Shown here: one piece after another, positions 14,741-22,931 of the stretch | Layout of the letters: each line of letters starts with the position of its first letter | Numbering within the stretch: the first letter of the stretch is position 1 | Assembly: GCA_039636785.1 (NCBI GenBank) | Contig: CP144169.1 | Location: 1,798,001-1,862,000, forward strand | Source of the DNA: Micrococcaceae bacterium Sec5.7 | GTDB lineage: Bacteria; Actinomycetota; Actinomycetes; Actinomycetales; Micrococcaceae | Length of the DNA: 64,000 nt | Reading direction: 5' to 3' | The notes under the pieces: generated by a model | Told to the model about the DNA's origin: nothing | The model's database searches: none | Seen by the model: only the letters and a program-made list of their open reading frames with translations | Translations under genes and position numbers: made by a program

Positions 14741-16234
14741 TCACTCGTTCGTCGCGTCCCCGCGCGGCCCATACGTCGTAGGCGGTCCGAACCAGGAGGT
14801 GAGCGCATCAGGCAGGCCGGGGTCGGCTGGCTCTCCGACCCAGGCGGCATGTCCGTCGGGACGAATCAGGACGGCAGTGGGAGCAGGGACCGCACCGAGT
14901 GCCGGAAGCTCCCACACGCCATCGTGCCTGGCGTCGACCAAACGGACTCGATTCGCCCAAGGAGAAATGTCGAAACCGCCGGGTTCACCGAGGTTGAGGA
15001 GCACGGGTCGGGCGTCGTGCAGCAGGGTGAACACGCGCGTGGGACCGTCCGCGGTGTGCAAGTCGAGGTCGGGCATGCGTCGCCCGAGCAGCGGGTGTCC
15101 CTCTCCGAGGTCGTAGTGGATGTCGAGACCGGAGAGCATCGCGGCGATGCGCCTGCGCGGCTCGTCCATGCTCAGCAGTTCGGTCATGGTGTCGCGGAGG
15201 GCCTGGTGACGGTCGTCGGGGCTGCTGAGCGCGACTTGCGCCATGGTGTTGTGCAACACCCGGGCACCGACCGGATGCCGTTCGGCGTGGTAGGTGTCCA
15301 GGAGGCCCTCGGGTGATGTCTTGTTGACCACCTGGGCCAGCTTCCATCCCAGGTTCACGGCATCCTGCACGCCGGTGTTGAGACCCTGGCCGCCCTGCGG
15401 GGGATGCACGTGTGCGGCGTCGCCGGCCAGCAGCACACGGCCGCGGCGGTAGGAGGCTGCCTGCCGGGTCATGTCGGTGAAACGGGATATCCAGTTGGGG
15501 CTGTGCACCCCGTAGTCCGTCCCGTATGCGACGATGAGTGCCTCGCTGAGATCCTGCAGGGTGGGATCGCCGGTGTGTTCGAGGTGCTGTTCCTTCAGTA
15601 CGACCCGGAATGGCCCGCCGCTCTCTTCCCTGTTGACGGGACCGATGCCACCACCCTCGCGGCGCATGCCGAGCTCCGGCTCCTCGTCCATCTCGACCTC
15701 GGCGATCATCCAGCTGGTCGAGGGATCAAACCCTGGGAAGTCGATGCCGGCGGCCCTGCGGATCAGGCTGCGTCCTCCGTCGCAGCCGACGAGGTACTCC
15801 GCTCGGAGCGACGTGCCGTCGGACAGCTTGGCATCGACGCCGCTGTCGTCCTGCGCGAAGCCCACCACCTCGCAGCGACGAAGGATCGGAACTCCAAGCT
15901 CACCGACCCACTCGGCCAGGATGCGCTCGAAGTGGCTCTGCCACAGCGCAAGTAGGTAGTTGTGGCGGGTGGGGAAGTCGCTGATGTCCAAGATGATCTG
16001 GGCGTAGCCCAGGCTCGGATGTTCTTGCCCCTCCGAGAGGAATCGTTCCGCGATACCACGCTGATCAAGCACCTCGATGGTGCGGGAGTGCAGACCCCCG
16101 GCCCGCGATCCGTCGAGATTCTGACTGGCGCGCCGCTCGACAATGGCAACGTCGGCCCCCGCCAACGCCAACTCGCCCGCCAAAATCAGACCCGTCGGAC
16201 CTCCTCCAACGATCACCACCGCATGCCCGGTCAC
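14741..16234 (-). CDS. rox: FAD monooxygenase, rifampin-monooxygenase-like
   Basis: A 497-residue class A flavoprotein monooxygenase with GGGPTG (FAD ADP-binding, about residue 10), YLVGCDGGRS (DG motif, about 155), and GRVLLAGDAAHVHPPQGGQGLNTGVQDAVNLGWKL (FAD/ribityl binding, about 290). The C-terminal thioredoxin-like part contains GRRMPDLDL and AVLIRPDGHAAWVG. The sequence pattern follows Rox/Iri rifamycin monooxygenases, which hydroxylate rifampicin and inactivate it. The start is GTG at 16234, which overlaps the stop of the upstream glycosyltransferase stub (GTGA), so translation is likely coupled. A rifamycin-associated-element-like site upstream strengthens the substrate call. Other aromatic hydroxylases of the family remain possible. 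Confidence 0.7.
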   Translation of the reverse strand: MTGHAVVIVGGGPTGLILAGELALAGADVAIVERRASQNLDGSRAGGLHSRTIEVLDQRGIAERFLSEGQEHPSLGYAQIILDISDFPTRHNYLLALWQSHFERILAEWVGELGVPILRRCEVVGFAQDDSGVDAKLSDGTSLRAEYLVGCDGGRSLIRRAAGIDFPGFDPSTSWMIAEVEMDEEPELGMRREGGGIGPVNREESGGPFRVVLKEQHLEHTGDPTLQDLSEALIVAYGTDYGVHSPNWISRFTDMTRQAASYRRGRVLLAGDAAHVHPPQGGQGLNTGVQDAVNLGWKLAQVVNKTSPEGLLDTYHAERHPVGARVLHNTMAQVALSSPDDRHQALRDTMTELLSMDEPRRRIAAMLSGLDIHYDLGEGHPLLGRRMPDLDLHTADGPTRVFTLLHDARPVLLNLGEPGGFDISPWANRVRLVDARHDGVWELPALGAVPAPTAVLIRPDGHAAWVGEPADPGLPDALTSWFGPPTTYGPRGDATNE

Positions 16235-16419
16235 AGCGACACTCCGGCCGGCATCACGCCGGTCGCCACCAGCGGCACGTTGACCTTGGCCAGCCGCTCC
16301 GCGCAGTCCGGCGGCGCGCACACCTGCACCTCCGCGCCGAGTGCCCGCAACCGCGCCGCGAGTCCCACCTTCGGTTCGCCGTTCCCGCGCGACCCATACG
16401 TCGACAACAACACACGCAT
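16231..16419 (-). pseudogene. Glycosyltransferase stub (GT-B, rifamycin glycosyltransferase-like)
   Basis: Sixty-two residues starting MRVLLSTYGSRGNGEPKVGLAARLRALGAEVQVCAPPDCAERL, the typical N-terminus of macrolide- and glycopeptide-type glycosyltransferases (normally about 400 residues). The frame then reads VPLVATGVMPAGVSL and stops, overlapping the GTG of the monooxygenase. A ribosome site (GGGAG) precedes the ATG at 16419. Almost the whole enzyme, including the sugar-binding half, has been deleted, so it cannot work as a transferase. It may survive as the translated leader that couples the monooxygenase to the original promoter. Known rifamycin glycosyltransferases (Rgt) begin in a similar way. 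Confidence 0.65.
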
Positions 16420-16477
16420 TTCGCTACTCCCATTTCCGTAAGCGCTGACCTCAGACGACAATTCTGCGGCAAGACCC

Positions 16478-16496
16478 GGGTCTTGCCACAAGCCCC
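16478..16496 (-). promoter_or_regulatory. Rifamycin-associated-element-like 19-bp site
   Basis: Read on the minus strand the site is GGGGCTTGTGGCAAGACCC, 58 bp upstream of the glycosyltransferase stub. It closely follows the 19-bp near-palindrome known as the rifamycin-associated element (remembered as GGGGCTTGCGGCAAGCCCC), which sits upstream of rifamycin-inactivating genes in actinobacteria. It overlaps a perfect 20-bp palindrome at 16468-16487. It suggests rifamycin-inducible expression of the operon. Confidence 0.65.
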
Positions 16497-16744
16497 CCCC
16501 CGGTGCGCTCTAGATCAAAAGCGGCAAGGAGTCCGTGCTCTCCTTTCCGGCGTCGCGGGTGTGTCTGCTAAATGATTGTGGTGGTGTTGGAGATGCCTGA
16601 TGGGTGTCGCGTACTGCTGTTCCGAGTGATTCCCAATGGGCGGGTCCAATCGTTGCCGCCGTCGTCGGTTGGCGTGCATGCCGCCTGCAAGGCGCTGGCC
16701 CCGAAGCTCGGTGTCGGCGCGGAGTCGGTGGATTCCACAATTCG
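16497..16744. other. Gene-free stretch
   Basis: A run of eight C at 16493-16500 is followed by about 240 bp without a supportable gene. The open frames here lack family motifs and ribosome sites. Confidence 0.4.
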
Positions 16745-16845
16745 GGCCAACTGCAGTGAGACAAACCTGAAGATCTCGTCCCGCTACAGGTGACCCAACG
16801 GCGCAATCTGGCATCTGTGTGGTCCGACTTAGATGAGACGGGACA
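16745..16845 (-). repeat. Right-end repeats of the Tn7-like element
   Basis: Three words related to the left-end repeats occur in inverted orientation: AACTGCAGTGAGAC (16749-16762), GCTACAGGTGACC (16783-16795) and ACTTAGATGAGAC (16827-16839). Their complements read GTCTCACTGCAGTT, GGTCACCTGTAGC and GTCTCATCTAAGT. Spacing is 34 and 43 bp. The outermost TGT on the complement lies at 16843-16845, a possible tip. No target duplication was found. Confidence 0.45.
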
Positions 16846-16919
16846 ATACGTGCTCTGAGTCCCGGCTCCCCATTGCGGAACCCTGGCTGGCGGCGGTGTG
16901 CCCGCAGCAGGAACCATAC

Positions 16920-17060
16920 GCCGTCGTACGCCTTCTGGAGTTCGGCGATATCCAGTTTCCGCATAGCCATCATGAATTGCGTGGCGCGCAGGGATCCATC
17001 GGGATCCGGGCCACCCAGCAGACCGGCGAGACGGCGTTCCGCAGGTTCTGGCTTGAGCAT
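16920..17060 (-). pseudogene. C-terminal remnant of a PhnB-type VOC protein
   Basis: About 47 residues, LAGLLGGPDPDGSLRATQFMMAMRKLDIAELQKAYDG, match the usual C-terminus of PhnB/DUF-type VOC proteins (L...DPD...RA..AM..M.KLDI..L..A). The N-terminal domain is missing upstream, and the normal stop after the last helix is lost, so the frame runs on without conserved sequence. It lies between the Tn7-like right end and the LysE gene, and marks the edge of the disturbed region. Confidence 0.45.
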
Positions 17061-17130
17061 TATCCGGGGGTGACTCAGGACAGATCAGTGTTAGGGAAGC
17101 AACGCCCGCGGCGGTCATTTATCATCGAGT

Positions 17131-17763
17131 ATGACCATCCCCGGGGCCCTGTTGCAGTTCGCCCTTGTCGCCGCACTATTGACAATCATTCCGGGAATGG
17201 ACACTGTCCTGGTACTCCGCACCGCCATCAGCAGGGGGCACGGACTGGCTTTCGCGACGGCGGCCGGCATTTGCACGGGGACAGTGGTCTGGGGCGTCGC
17301 GGCCGCCGTTGGCGCTTCAGCCCTGGTGGCCGCATCGGAAGCTGCCTTCACCGGGCTCAGAATCGCCGGTGCCTGCTACATGGCGTGGCTGGGCATTTCC
17401 ATGCTCGTCAAAAGCTTCAGGAGACCGGGCTCAGAAGCGAATGCCGCATCCGCGCCGGCCGGCAATGCACGGGCATCGTGGCTGACCGGAGTGACCACGA
17501 GTCTTCTGAACCCCAAAGTGGGCGTCTTCTACATTGCCATGATTCCGCAGTTCCTGCCTCCCGGGGTTTCGCCGCTGATGATGGGAATCCTGCTGCCACT
17601 GGTTCACAATGTTGAAGGAATGCTTTGGTTCGCTGGAATCATTGTGGCCACCCACCATGCCCGCCGCTGGCTGCAGTCCCCCGCAGTGGCCAAAGCCACG
17701 GACCGGATTGCCGGCGTCGTCCTTGTTGCCTTTGCGGCAAGGATCGCCACCGCCAAAGCCTGA
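17131..17763 (+). CDS. LysE/RhtB-family amino-acid exporter
   Basis: A 210-residue membrane protein with six predicted hydrophobic helices and the LysE/RhtB family features: the N-terminal IIPGMDTVLVLRTAISRG motif (family PGP/N...), the glycine-rich second helix, AWLGISML, and TSLLNPKVGVFYIAMIPQF in the centre. These carriers export amino acids or derivatives using the proton gradient. It is monocistronic, followed closely by a convergent VOC gene (2-bp gap). The substrate is unknown. It is the first core-like gene after the accessory region. Confidence 0.85.
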   Translation: MTIPGALLQFALVAALLTIIPGMDTVLVLRTAISRGHGLAFATAAGICTGTVVWGVAAAVGASALVAASEAAFTGLRIAGACYMAWLGISMLVKSFRRPGSEANAASAPAGNARASWLTGVTTSLLNPKVGVFYIAMIPQFLPPGVSPLMMGILLPLVHNVEGMLWFAGIIVATHHARRWLQSPAVAKATDRIAGVVLVAFAARIATAKA

Positions 17764-17765
17764 CG

Positions 17766-18206
17766 CTAGCCCGCCAGCTGGCTGACCAGCCCGATCGTAT
17801 TGCCTTCGCTGTCCTTGACGAACGCCATCCACTCATCGGTTCCGGCGGGCCCCAAGGTGCTGTCCTTGTGGCTGTAGATGACGTGAGGCTCCGAAACCAC
17901 TTCCACTCCCCTGTCCCGCAGTTCCTTCACCCGGGACGTGACATCCGGTACGTATAGGTAAATCAACGACGACGGCGCTCCCCGGTCAAGCAGCAACCGC
18001 AGGCCGTCCAGATCGAAGAACAGCAGGCCCGGAGGATCGAACAACGCCTTCGGCCCGGTTCCGAGCAGATTCGTGTAGAACGCAGACGCGCGGTTCAGAT
18101 CGTCTGCATGCTGGGCAATCTGAACAAGCCGCAACGTATCTCCCTGGACGAATTCGCACCCGGCGGTGCTGCCATCAATCCTCGTCGCGTTTAGCGTGCA
18201 GGACAA
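17766..18206 (-). CDS. VOC (glyoxalase-fold) family protein
   Basis: A 146-residue single-domain protein of the vicinal-oxygen-chelate fold: LRLVQIAQHADDLNRASAFYTNLLGTGPKALFDPPGLLFFDLDGLRLLL forms the first beta-alpha-beta-beta-beta unit and SLIYLYVPDVTSRVKELRDRGVEV...WMAFVKDSEGNTIGLVSQL the second. Candidate metal ligands are His in AQHADD and Glu in DSEGNTIGL. The start is TTG at 18206. The first 25 residues are poorly conserved, so a start nearer to LRLVQIA is possible. Enzymatic role and substrate are unknown. Confidence 0.75.
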   Translation of the reverse strand: MSCTLNATRIDGSTAGCEFVQGDTLRLVQIAQHADDLNRASAFYTNLLGTGPKALFDPPGLLFFDLDGLRLLLDRGAPSSLIYLYVPDVTSRVKELRDRGVEVVSEPHVIYSHKDSTLGPAGTDEWMAFVKDSEGNTIGLVSQLAG

Positions 18207-18247
18207 GGTATCGCGGGGCCGGGCCGGGAACCGCTAGGCTCGAAAGC

Positions 18248-18664
18248 ATGCCTAACGTGACAAAACCGGACACAACCGGGTCTCCCAGCCTGACCACCGT
18301 TGCCATGGCAGTGATCGCCGATGCGGCGCTCATCATTGTTTTTGCCGCCATCGGCCGTGACGCCCATCATCGCGGCGACGTAGTCTCCGGCGTCCTTCTG
18401 ACTGCGTGGCCGTTTCTGGCCGGAGCAGCAGCTGCGTGGCTTGCCCTGCGTTTGTGGCGTGCGCCGCTCGCGATCTTTCCCGCCGGTGTCGCAGTCTGGC
18501 TCGGGACGGTTGCCGTGGGCATGCTGCTGCGTGCAGTTACCGGACAGACGGTGGTGGTCCCGTTCGTGATCGTCGCCCTCCTCAGCCTCGGCCTCCTCCT
18601 GCTTGGCTACCGCCTTGTGCTGGCAGGCATCCTGCGATTTCGCACGTCACGCCGGGAAGGCTGA
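18248..18664 (+). CDS. DUF3054 membrane protein
   Basis: A 138-residue protein with four predicted transmembrane helices. It carries the DUF3054 features: an Asp in the first helix (VIADAALIIVFAAIGRDAHH), the GRDAHH loop, and AWPFLAGAAAAWLALRLW. The third helix (GVAVWLGTVAVGMLLRAVTGQ) and the last helix follow the family layout. The family is common in Actinobacteria and of unknown function. It is transcribed divergently from the VOC gene across 41 bp. Confidence 0.8.
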   Translation: MPNVTKPDTTGSPSLTTVAMAVIADAALIIVFAAIGRDAHHRGDVVSGVLLTAWPFLAGAAAAWLALRLWRAPLAIFPAGVAVWLGTVAVGMLLRAVTGQTVVVPFVIVALLSLGLLLLGYRLVLAGILRFRTSRREG

Positions 18665-18736
18665 TGTACTAGGCTGGCAACACAGACCAGTCTCGCCGGG
18701 CAGAGCAGCGGCGCAACAGATCCGGAAGGGTTTACA

Positions 18737-19018
18737 GTGATCACCGCATTCGTCCTGATCAAAACAGATGCCTCTCGCATCCCTGAAACCGCGGAGGAAA
18801 TTTCCGCTATCCAGGGCATCAGCGAGGTCTATTCCGTGACCGGGGAATGGGATCTTATTGCCGTAGCCCGTGTGACCCAGCATGATGAACTCGCAGATGT
18901 CATCGCAGACAAGCTGTCCAAGGTCACCGCTGTAATCCACACCACTACGCACATCGCGTTCCGCGCCTACTCCCAGCATGATCTCGACGCCGCGTTTGCA
19001 CTCGGATTCGAGCAGTAG
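18737..19018 (+). CDS. Lrp/AsnC ligand-binding-domain protein
   Basis: A 93-residue stand-alone RAM domain without the DNA-binding half of Lrp/AsnC regulators. The beta-alpha-beta fold is recognisable in AFVLIKTDASRIPETAEEISAIQGISEVYSVTGEWDLIAVARV and VIHTTTHIAFRAYS. The start is GTG at 18737, preceded by GGAAGGG. Such proteins bind amino acids as octamers and probably modulate other Lrp-type proteins. It lies beside trpD (convergent, 19 bp apart), an arrangement common in Arthrobacter relatives. Confidence 0.85.
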   Translation: MITAFVLIKTDASRIPETAEEISAIQGISEVYSVTGEWDLIAVARVTQHDELADVIADKLSKVTAVIHTTTHIAFRAYSQHDLDAAFALGFEQ

Positions 19019-19037
19019 GTTCAGGACTCCGGTGCTC

Positions 19038-20096
19038 CTAGCCCTGGGTCAGGGCAACCCACTTCTCCAGAACCGTGGCGGCTGCCCCGGAATCAACCGA
19101 TTCCTCAGCACGGGCGAATGCGGTGCGCATGCGCTCCGTCAACGATCCTTCGGCGTTAACGTCAAATGCCACCAGACCGGCAGCAGCGTTGAGCAGGACG
19201 GCGTCACGCGCAGCTCCCGGCCGGCCGGCCAGAACATCACGGACGACGGCGGCATTCGCCTGGGCGTCTCCGCCACGAAGTTCTTCCACCGTTGCCGAAC
19301 GGATGCCCAGCCCGGCCGGTGAAAATTCGCTCTCGGTGACCTGACCCTCCCGGATCTCCCACACCGTGGAGTCACCGGTGGTGGTCAGTTCGTCGAGACC
19401 GTCGTTTCCACGGAAAACCAGCCCGCGGCTCCCCCGCCGGGCAAGAACGCCCGCCACCAGCGGCGCCATCCTGGCGTTGGCCACGCCGACGGCTGATGCC
19501 TGGACCTTGGCCGGGTTCGTCATGGGACCGAGAAAATTGAAGGCTGTGGGAATGGCGAGTTCGCGACGCGGTACCGCCGTATGCCGGAATGAGGGGTGGA
19601 ACACCTGGGCAAAGCAGAAGGTAATGCCGGCTTCCTCGGCGTTCCGCGCCACCCGTTCAATGGGGAGGTCCAGTCTTACCCCGAGCGCTTCAAGAACATC
19701 CGCCGAACCCGACGACGACGACGACGCCCGGTTCCCGTGTTTGACCACCTTTGCGCCCGCGCCAGCGCAGACAAGGGCGGCCATGGTCGAAATGTTCACG
19801 GTGTTCAGCTGGTCGCCACCGGTTCCGACGATGTCCAGCTTTTCGCCGCCAATGGTGATCGGATTGGCGTTGCTGAGCATGGCCACCACCAGGCCAGAAA
19901 GTTCCTCAATCGTTTCGCCCTTGGCGCGCAGCGCCACCAGGAACCCGGCAATCTGTGCGGGGGTGGCTTCGCCGGACATGATGGTGTTCATGGCCCACGC
20001 AGTATCGTCCGCGGTCAGGTCGGTGCCGACGATCAGTGCGGAAATGAGTCGCGGCCAGGTGTTGCCTGCCGCCGTTGCGGATGCCTGTGAAGTCAC
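19038..20096 (-). CDS. trpD: Anthranilate phosphoribosyltransferase
   Basis: A 352-residue enzyme of tryptophan synthesis that transfers phosphoribosyl from PRPP to anthranilate. Key motifs are all present: [17 protein letters not shown] (PRPP/Mg binding, about residues 87-103), VVKHGNR (about 118), [46 protein letters not shown] (anthranilate site) and GNDGLDELT. The start is GTG at 20096. The gene is separate from other trp genes, as in many actinobacteria. No attenuator was recognised upstream. Confidence 0.95.
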   Translation of the reverse strand: MTSQASATAAGNTWPRLISALIVGTDLTADDTAWAMNTIMSGEATPAQIAGFLVALRAKGETIEELSGLVVAMLSNANPITIGGEKLDIVGTGGDQLNTVNISTMAALVCAGAGAKVVKHGNRASSSSSGSADVLEALGVRLDLPIERVARNAEEAGITFCFAQVFHPSFRHTAVPRRELAIPTAFNFLGPMTNPAKVQASAVGVANARMAPLVAGVLARRGSRGLVFRGNDGLDELTTTGDSTVWEIREGQVTESEFSPAGLGIRSATVEELRGGDAQANAAVVRDVLAGRPGAARDAVLLNAAAGLVAFDVNAEGSLTERMRTAFARAEESVDSGAAATVLEKWVALTQG

Positions 20097-20207
20097 CCCT
20101 TGATGCTATCGAGGCATATGCCGCAATGACCAATGTGAACCGCCCGGGAACTTTTCCGCGCGAATTCGCGTCTTTGTAGAAAAAGTCCCCGCAAAAGGCG
20201 GTTTGCG

Positions 20208-20243
20208 TTGGGCAGGACGAAGTTTTACAGACATAATGTCTAT
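20208..20243 (+). promoter_or_regulatory. Putative promoter of ctaE, giving a leaderless mRNA
   Basis: TTGGGC (20208-20213) and CATAAT (20232-20237) are 18 bp apart. The expected transcription start, about 7 bases beyond the -10 box, coincides with the GTG start codon of ctaE at 20244. No ribosome-binding site is visible. Confidence 0.5.
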
Positions 20244-20882
20244 GTGACATCTGCGACCCATGCCCCCAGTACCCCGGCGCACCCCACGCTGAACCGCCCA
20301 AATATGGTTTCTGTTGGAACCGTAGTTTGGCTGTCCAGCGAGTTGATGTTCTTCGCCGGTCTCTTCGCCATGTACTTCACACTCCGTTCGACGTCCGGAC
20401 AGATGTGGGCCGAGGAGTCAGCCAAGCTCACCTTCCCCTTTGCGCTCGCCAACACGATTGTCCTCGTATCCAGCTCTTTTGCTTGCCAGATGGGCGTCTT
20501 CGCCGCCGAACGGCTCGAGCCGCGCAGAAGCGGCGGCCCTTTCCAGTTCACCCGCTGGGGAATGAACGAGTGGTTCACCCTGACGTTCATCATGGGTGCC
20601 ATCTTCGTCGCCGGACAGGCCACGGAATATGCCATGCTCGTCTCTGAGCACGTATCGCTCTCCTCAAACGCGTATGGTTCCGCCTTCTACATGACCACAG
20701 GCTTCCACGGACTGCACGTCATCGGCGGCTTGATTGCCTTCCTCTTCATCATCGGCCGCTCCTTTGCCGCGAAGAAGTTCGGACACTTCGAAGCAACGTC
20801 CGCGATTGTCACCTCGTACTACTGGCACTTTGTGGATGTTGTGTGGATCGGCCTCTTCCTGGTCATCTACGTCCTCAAGTAG
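20244..20882 (+). CDS. ctaE: Cytochrome c oxidase subunit III
   Basis: A 212-residue short-form subunit III with five transmembrane helices, part of the aa3 oxidase in the plasma membrane. It shows [26 protein letters not shown], the central [19 protein letters not shown] and [25 protein letters not shown], ending with [25 protein letters not shown] at 20244 is chosen because the family's N-terminus starts there ([13 protein letters not shown]); an in-frame start 12 codons earlier overlaps the promoter. It heads the ctaE-qcrC-qcrA-qcrB operon of the actinobacterial bc1-aa3 supercomplex. Confidence 0.95.
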   Translation: MTSATHAPSTPAHPTLNRPNMVSVGTVVWLSSELMFFAGLFAMYFTLRSTSGQMWAEESAKLTFPFALANTIVLVSSSFACQMGVFAAERLEPRRSGGPFQFTRWGMNEWFTLTFIMGAIFVAGQATEYAMLVSEHVSLSSNAYGSAFYMTTGFHGLHVIGGLIAFLFIIGRSFAAKKFGHFEATSAIVTSYYWHFVDVVWIGLFLVIYVLK

Positions 20883-20969
20883 TCAAGACTTGACTCTTTT
20901 TCTACACGAGGCAGAATTTCAAAAAGCGGCTCCTGGAGCCGACGCACGATCGAATAAAGGAACCACCAC

Positions 20970-21758
20970 GTGAAGGCACTCTCGCAGAAGCGACGTCACC
21001 CACTGGCAGCGATTGCGCTGCTGTTGATGGGACTCCTCGTCACTGGTGGGCTGTACGCCGTTGCCACCACCGTCAACCAGGCGAAAGCGGGCACCCCCGG
21101 CTTCAGCGCAAATGACGCGGAAGAAGGCGGAAAGCTTTTCGCCGCCAACTGCGCCACCTGCCACGGCATGGGTGCAAGCGGAACGAAAGATGCCCCCTCT
21201 CTCGCTGGGGTGGGCGCTGCCGCTGTTGACTTCCAGGTTGGCACCGGCCGCATGCCCATGCAGATGAACGGACCGCAGGCTTATAAAAAGCCCGCCCAGT
21301 TCAATGACGCGCAGACCCACCAGCTGGCAGCCTATGTTGCTTCGCTCGGGCCCGGCCCGTCCATTCCGGAAGAGGGACTCCTCGACGAAAACGGCGACGC
21401 TGCCAAGGGCGGGGAGCTGTTCCGGGTGAACTGCGCCATGTGCCACAACGCCGCAGCGGCCGGCGGTGCCCTGACCCGCGGAAAGTTTGCTCCGGCTCTT
21501 GCCGGTGTCTCTGGCCAGCACATCTACGAGGCCATGGTTACCGGCCCGCAGAACATGCCGGTCTTCTCCGATGCAAACGTCTCGCCCGAAGGCAAGCGTG
21601 ACATCATCACTTTCCTCAAGCAGATCGAAGCCAACGGCTCCCCCGGCGGCGCTGATCTTGGCGCGCTGGGACCTGTTTCAGAGGGTCTGTTTGTGTGGAT
21701 TGCCGGCCTGGGCGTCATCATCGCTTTCACCATCTGGCTGACTTCCCGGACGTCGTAG
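20970..21758 (+). CDS. qcrC: Di-heme cytochrome c subunit of the bc1 complex
   Basis: A 262-residue protein with an N-terminal membrane anchor (residues 11-33), two c-type heme domains with CATCH at 61-65 and CAMCH at 155-159, and a C-terminal transmembrane helix (about 236-256). Actinobacteria lack soluble cytochrome c; this fused di-heme subunit carries electrons from the bc1 complex straight to the oxidase. The start is GTG with AAAGGAACC upstream. It follows ctaE by 87 bp. Confidence 0.95.
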   Translation: MKALSQKRRHPLAAIALLLMGLLVTGGLYAVATTVNQAKAGTPGFSANDAEEGGKLFAANCATCHGMGASGTKDAPSLAGVGAAAVDFQVGTGRMPMQMNGPQAYKKPAQFNDAQTHQLAAYVASLGPGPSIPEEGLLDENGDAAKGGELFRVNCAMCHNAAAAGGALTRGKFAPALAGVSGQHIYEAMVTGPQNMPVFSDANVSPEGKRDIITFLKQIEANGSPGGADLGALGPVSEGLFVWIAGLGVIIAFTIWLTSRTS

Positions 21759-21860
21759 CCGTCATCGGGCACCTTTAAGAACTTCTGCTGATCCGTCAGC
21801 AGATTTGGAATTGAAAACTAACTCGGCAGATGCCGGGACGAGAGAAGGATGAGGCGAATT

Positions 21861-22931
21861 ATGGGCAACCATAGTGACGGCAGTCCGAACCACTCGGGCA
21901 CCGTAGCTACGGCTGGTCAAAATGAGGTGGAGAAGTTCCAGGATCCTGGACTTCCTCCGCATCGTTTGCGCCTGGCCGACACGGACCCGAAGGCCGCAAA
22001 ACGAGCAGAACGACAGGTTGCCATGCTCTTCGGCAGCTCTGTTGTTGGCACCCTGATCTTTTTGGTGGCGTACTTCGCCATTGATCTTGGCGCAGACTCC
22101 AGCATTGCCACGATCCGGCTGCAGAATGCATTGCTTGGCATTGGAACCGCGTTTGCCATGCTTGGCATCGGTACTGGTATTGTCCACTGGGCCAAGGCCC
22201 TGATGCCGGACCACGAAGTCTCCGAAGAGCGTCACGCGATCCGCACGGAAGAGGACCGCCAGGCCGCCGTTCGGATTGTTGATGACATTGTTGAGGAGAC
22301 CGGGATCAAGCGCCGGCCGCTGATCCGAAACACGTTGCTCGGCGCGGTTGCGCTGGCGCCGCTGCCGGCTCTGGCCGTGTTCGGTGATCTTGGCCCCCGC
22401 CCCGATGACAAGCTCGCGCACACCATGTGGGCTCCCCAGGACGGCAAACTCAAGCGCCTCACCCGCGACCCTGATGGCACCCCCATCAAGGCCTCGGACG
22501 TCACCATCGGCTCCGCCTTCCACGTCATTCCGGAAGGCCTCAACGAGCTTCATGAGGGCAAGCTGAACGCCAAGGCCAAGGCTGTTGTCCTGCTGATGCG
22601 TCTCGATCCCGCCTCCCTGCAGCCCTCCAAGGGCCGCGAGGACTGGAGCTACAACGGCATCGTTGCGTACTCCAAGATCTGCACCCACGTTGGCTGCCCG
22701 GTTGCTCTATACGAGCAGCAGACGCACCACCTCCTGTGCCCGTGCCATCAGTCAACCTTCGATCTCACCAGGGAATGCAAGGTTATCTTCGGTCCGGCCA
22801 GCCGCCCCCTCCCCCAGCTCCCGATTGCAGTGGACGCCGAGGGCTACCTGGTCGCAACCAGCGACTTCAACGAACCTGTAGGACCGAGTTACTGGGAGCG
22901 TGATGAGCATGAGCGCAACATCAACAGCTGA
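21861..22931 (+). CDS. qcrA: Rieske iron-sulfur subunit of the bc1 complex
   Basis: A 356-residue actinobacterial Rieske protein with three N-terminal transmembrane helices (about 55-75, 90-110 and 157-175) and a C-terminal Rieske domain. The 2Fe-2S ligands are in CTHVGCP (274-280) and CPCHQSTF (293-300). ATG 21861 is preferred over an in-frame ATG at 21849 because GATGAGG stands at a proper distance before it. It passes electrons from menaquinol to QcrC. Its last codons overlap the start of qcrB. Confidence 0.93.
   Translation: MGNHSDGSPNHSGTVATAGQNEVEKFQDPGLPPHRLRLADTDPKAAKRAERQVAMLFGSSVVGTLIFLVAYFAIDLGADSSIATIRLQNALLGIGTAFAMLGIGTGIVHWAKALMPDHEVSEERHAIRTEEDRQAAVRIVDDIVEETGIKRRPLIRNTLLGAVALAPLPALAVFGDLGPRPDDKLAHTMWAPQDGKLKRLTRDPDGTPIKASDVTIGSAFHVIPEGLNELHEGKLNAKAKAVVLLMRLDPASLQPSKGREDWSYNGIVAYSKICTHVGCPVALYEQQTHHLLCPCHQSTFDLTRECKVIFGPASRPLPQLPIAVDAEGYLVATSDFNEPVGPSYWERDEHERNINS

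Noticed and set aside
14509-14781. 90-residue open frame read as a separate small regulator
   Set aside because: Its first 37 residues are the C-terminal part of the broken tnsA-like gene. The rest has no homologous pattern and runs into the antisense of the monooxygenase.
16572-16793. 73-residue plus-strand frame and opposing frames in the gene-free stretch
   Set aside because: No motif, no ribosome site, and the end lies within the right-end repeats of the Tn7-like element.
20883-20969. Strong promoter between ctaE and qcrC
   Set aside because: TTGACT is present near 20889 but the hexamer 17 bp downstream (AGAATT) is a poor -10 box. The genes more likely form one operon.
21762-22688. 308-residue minus-strand open frame
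   Set aside because: Antisense shadow of qcrA, which has both Rieske cluster motifs.
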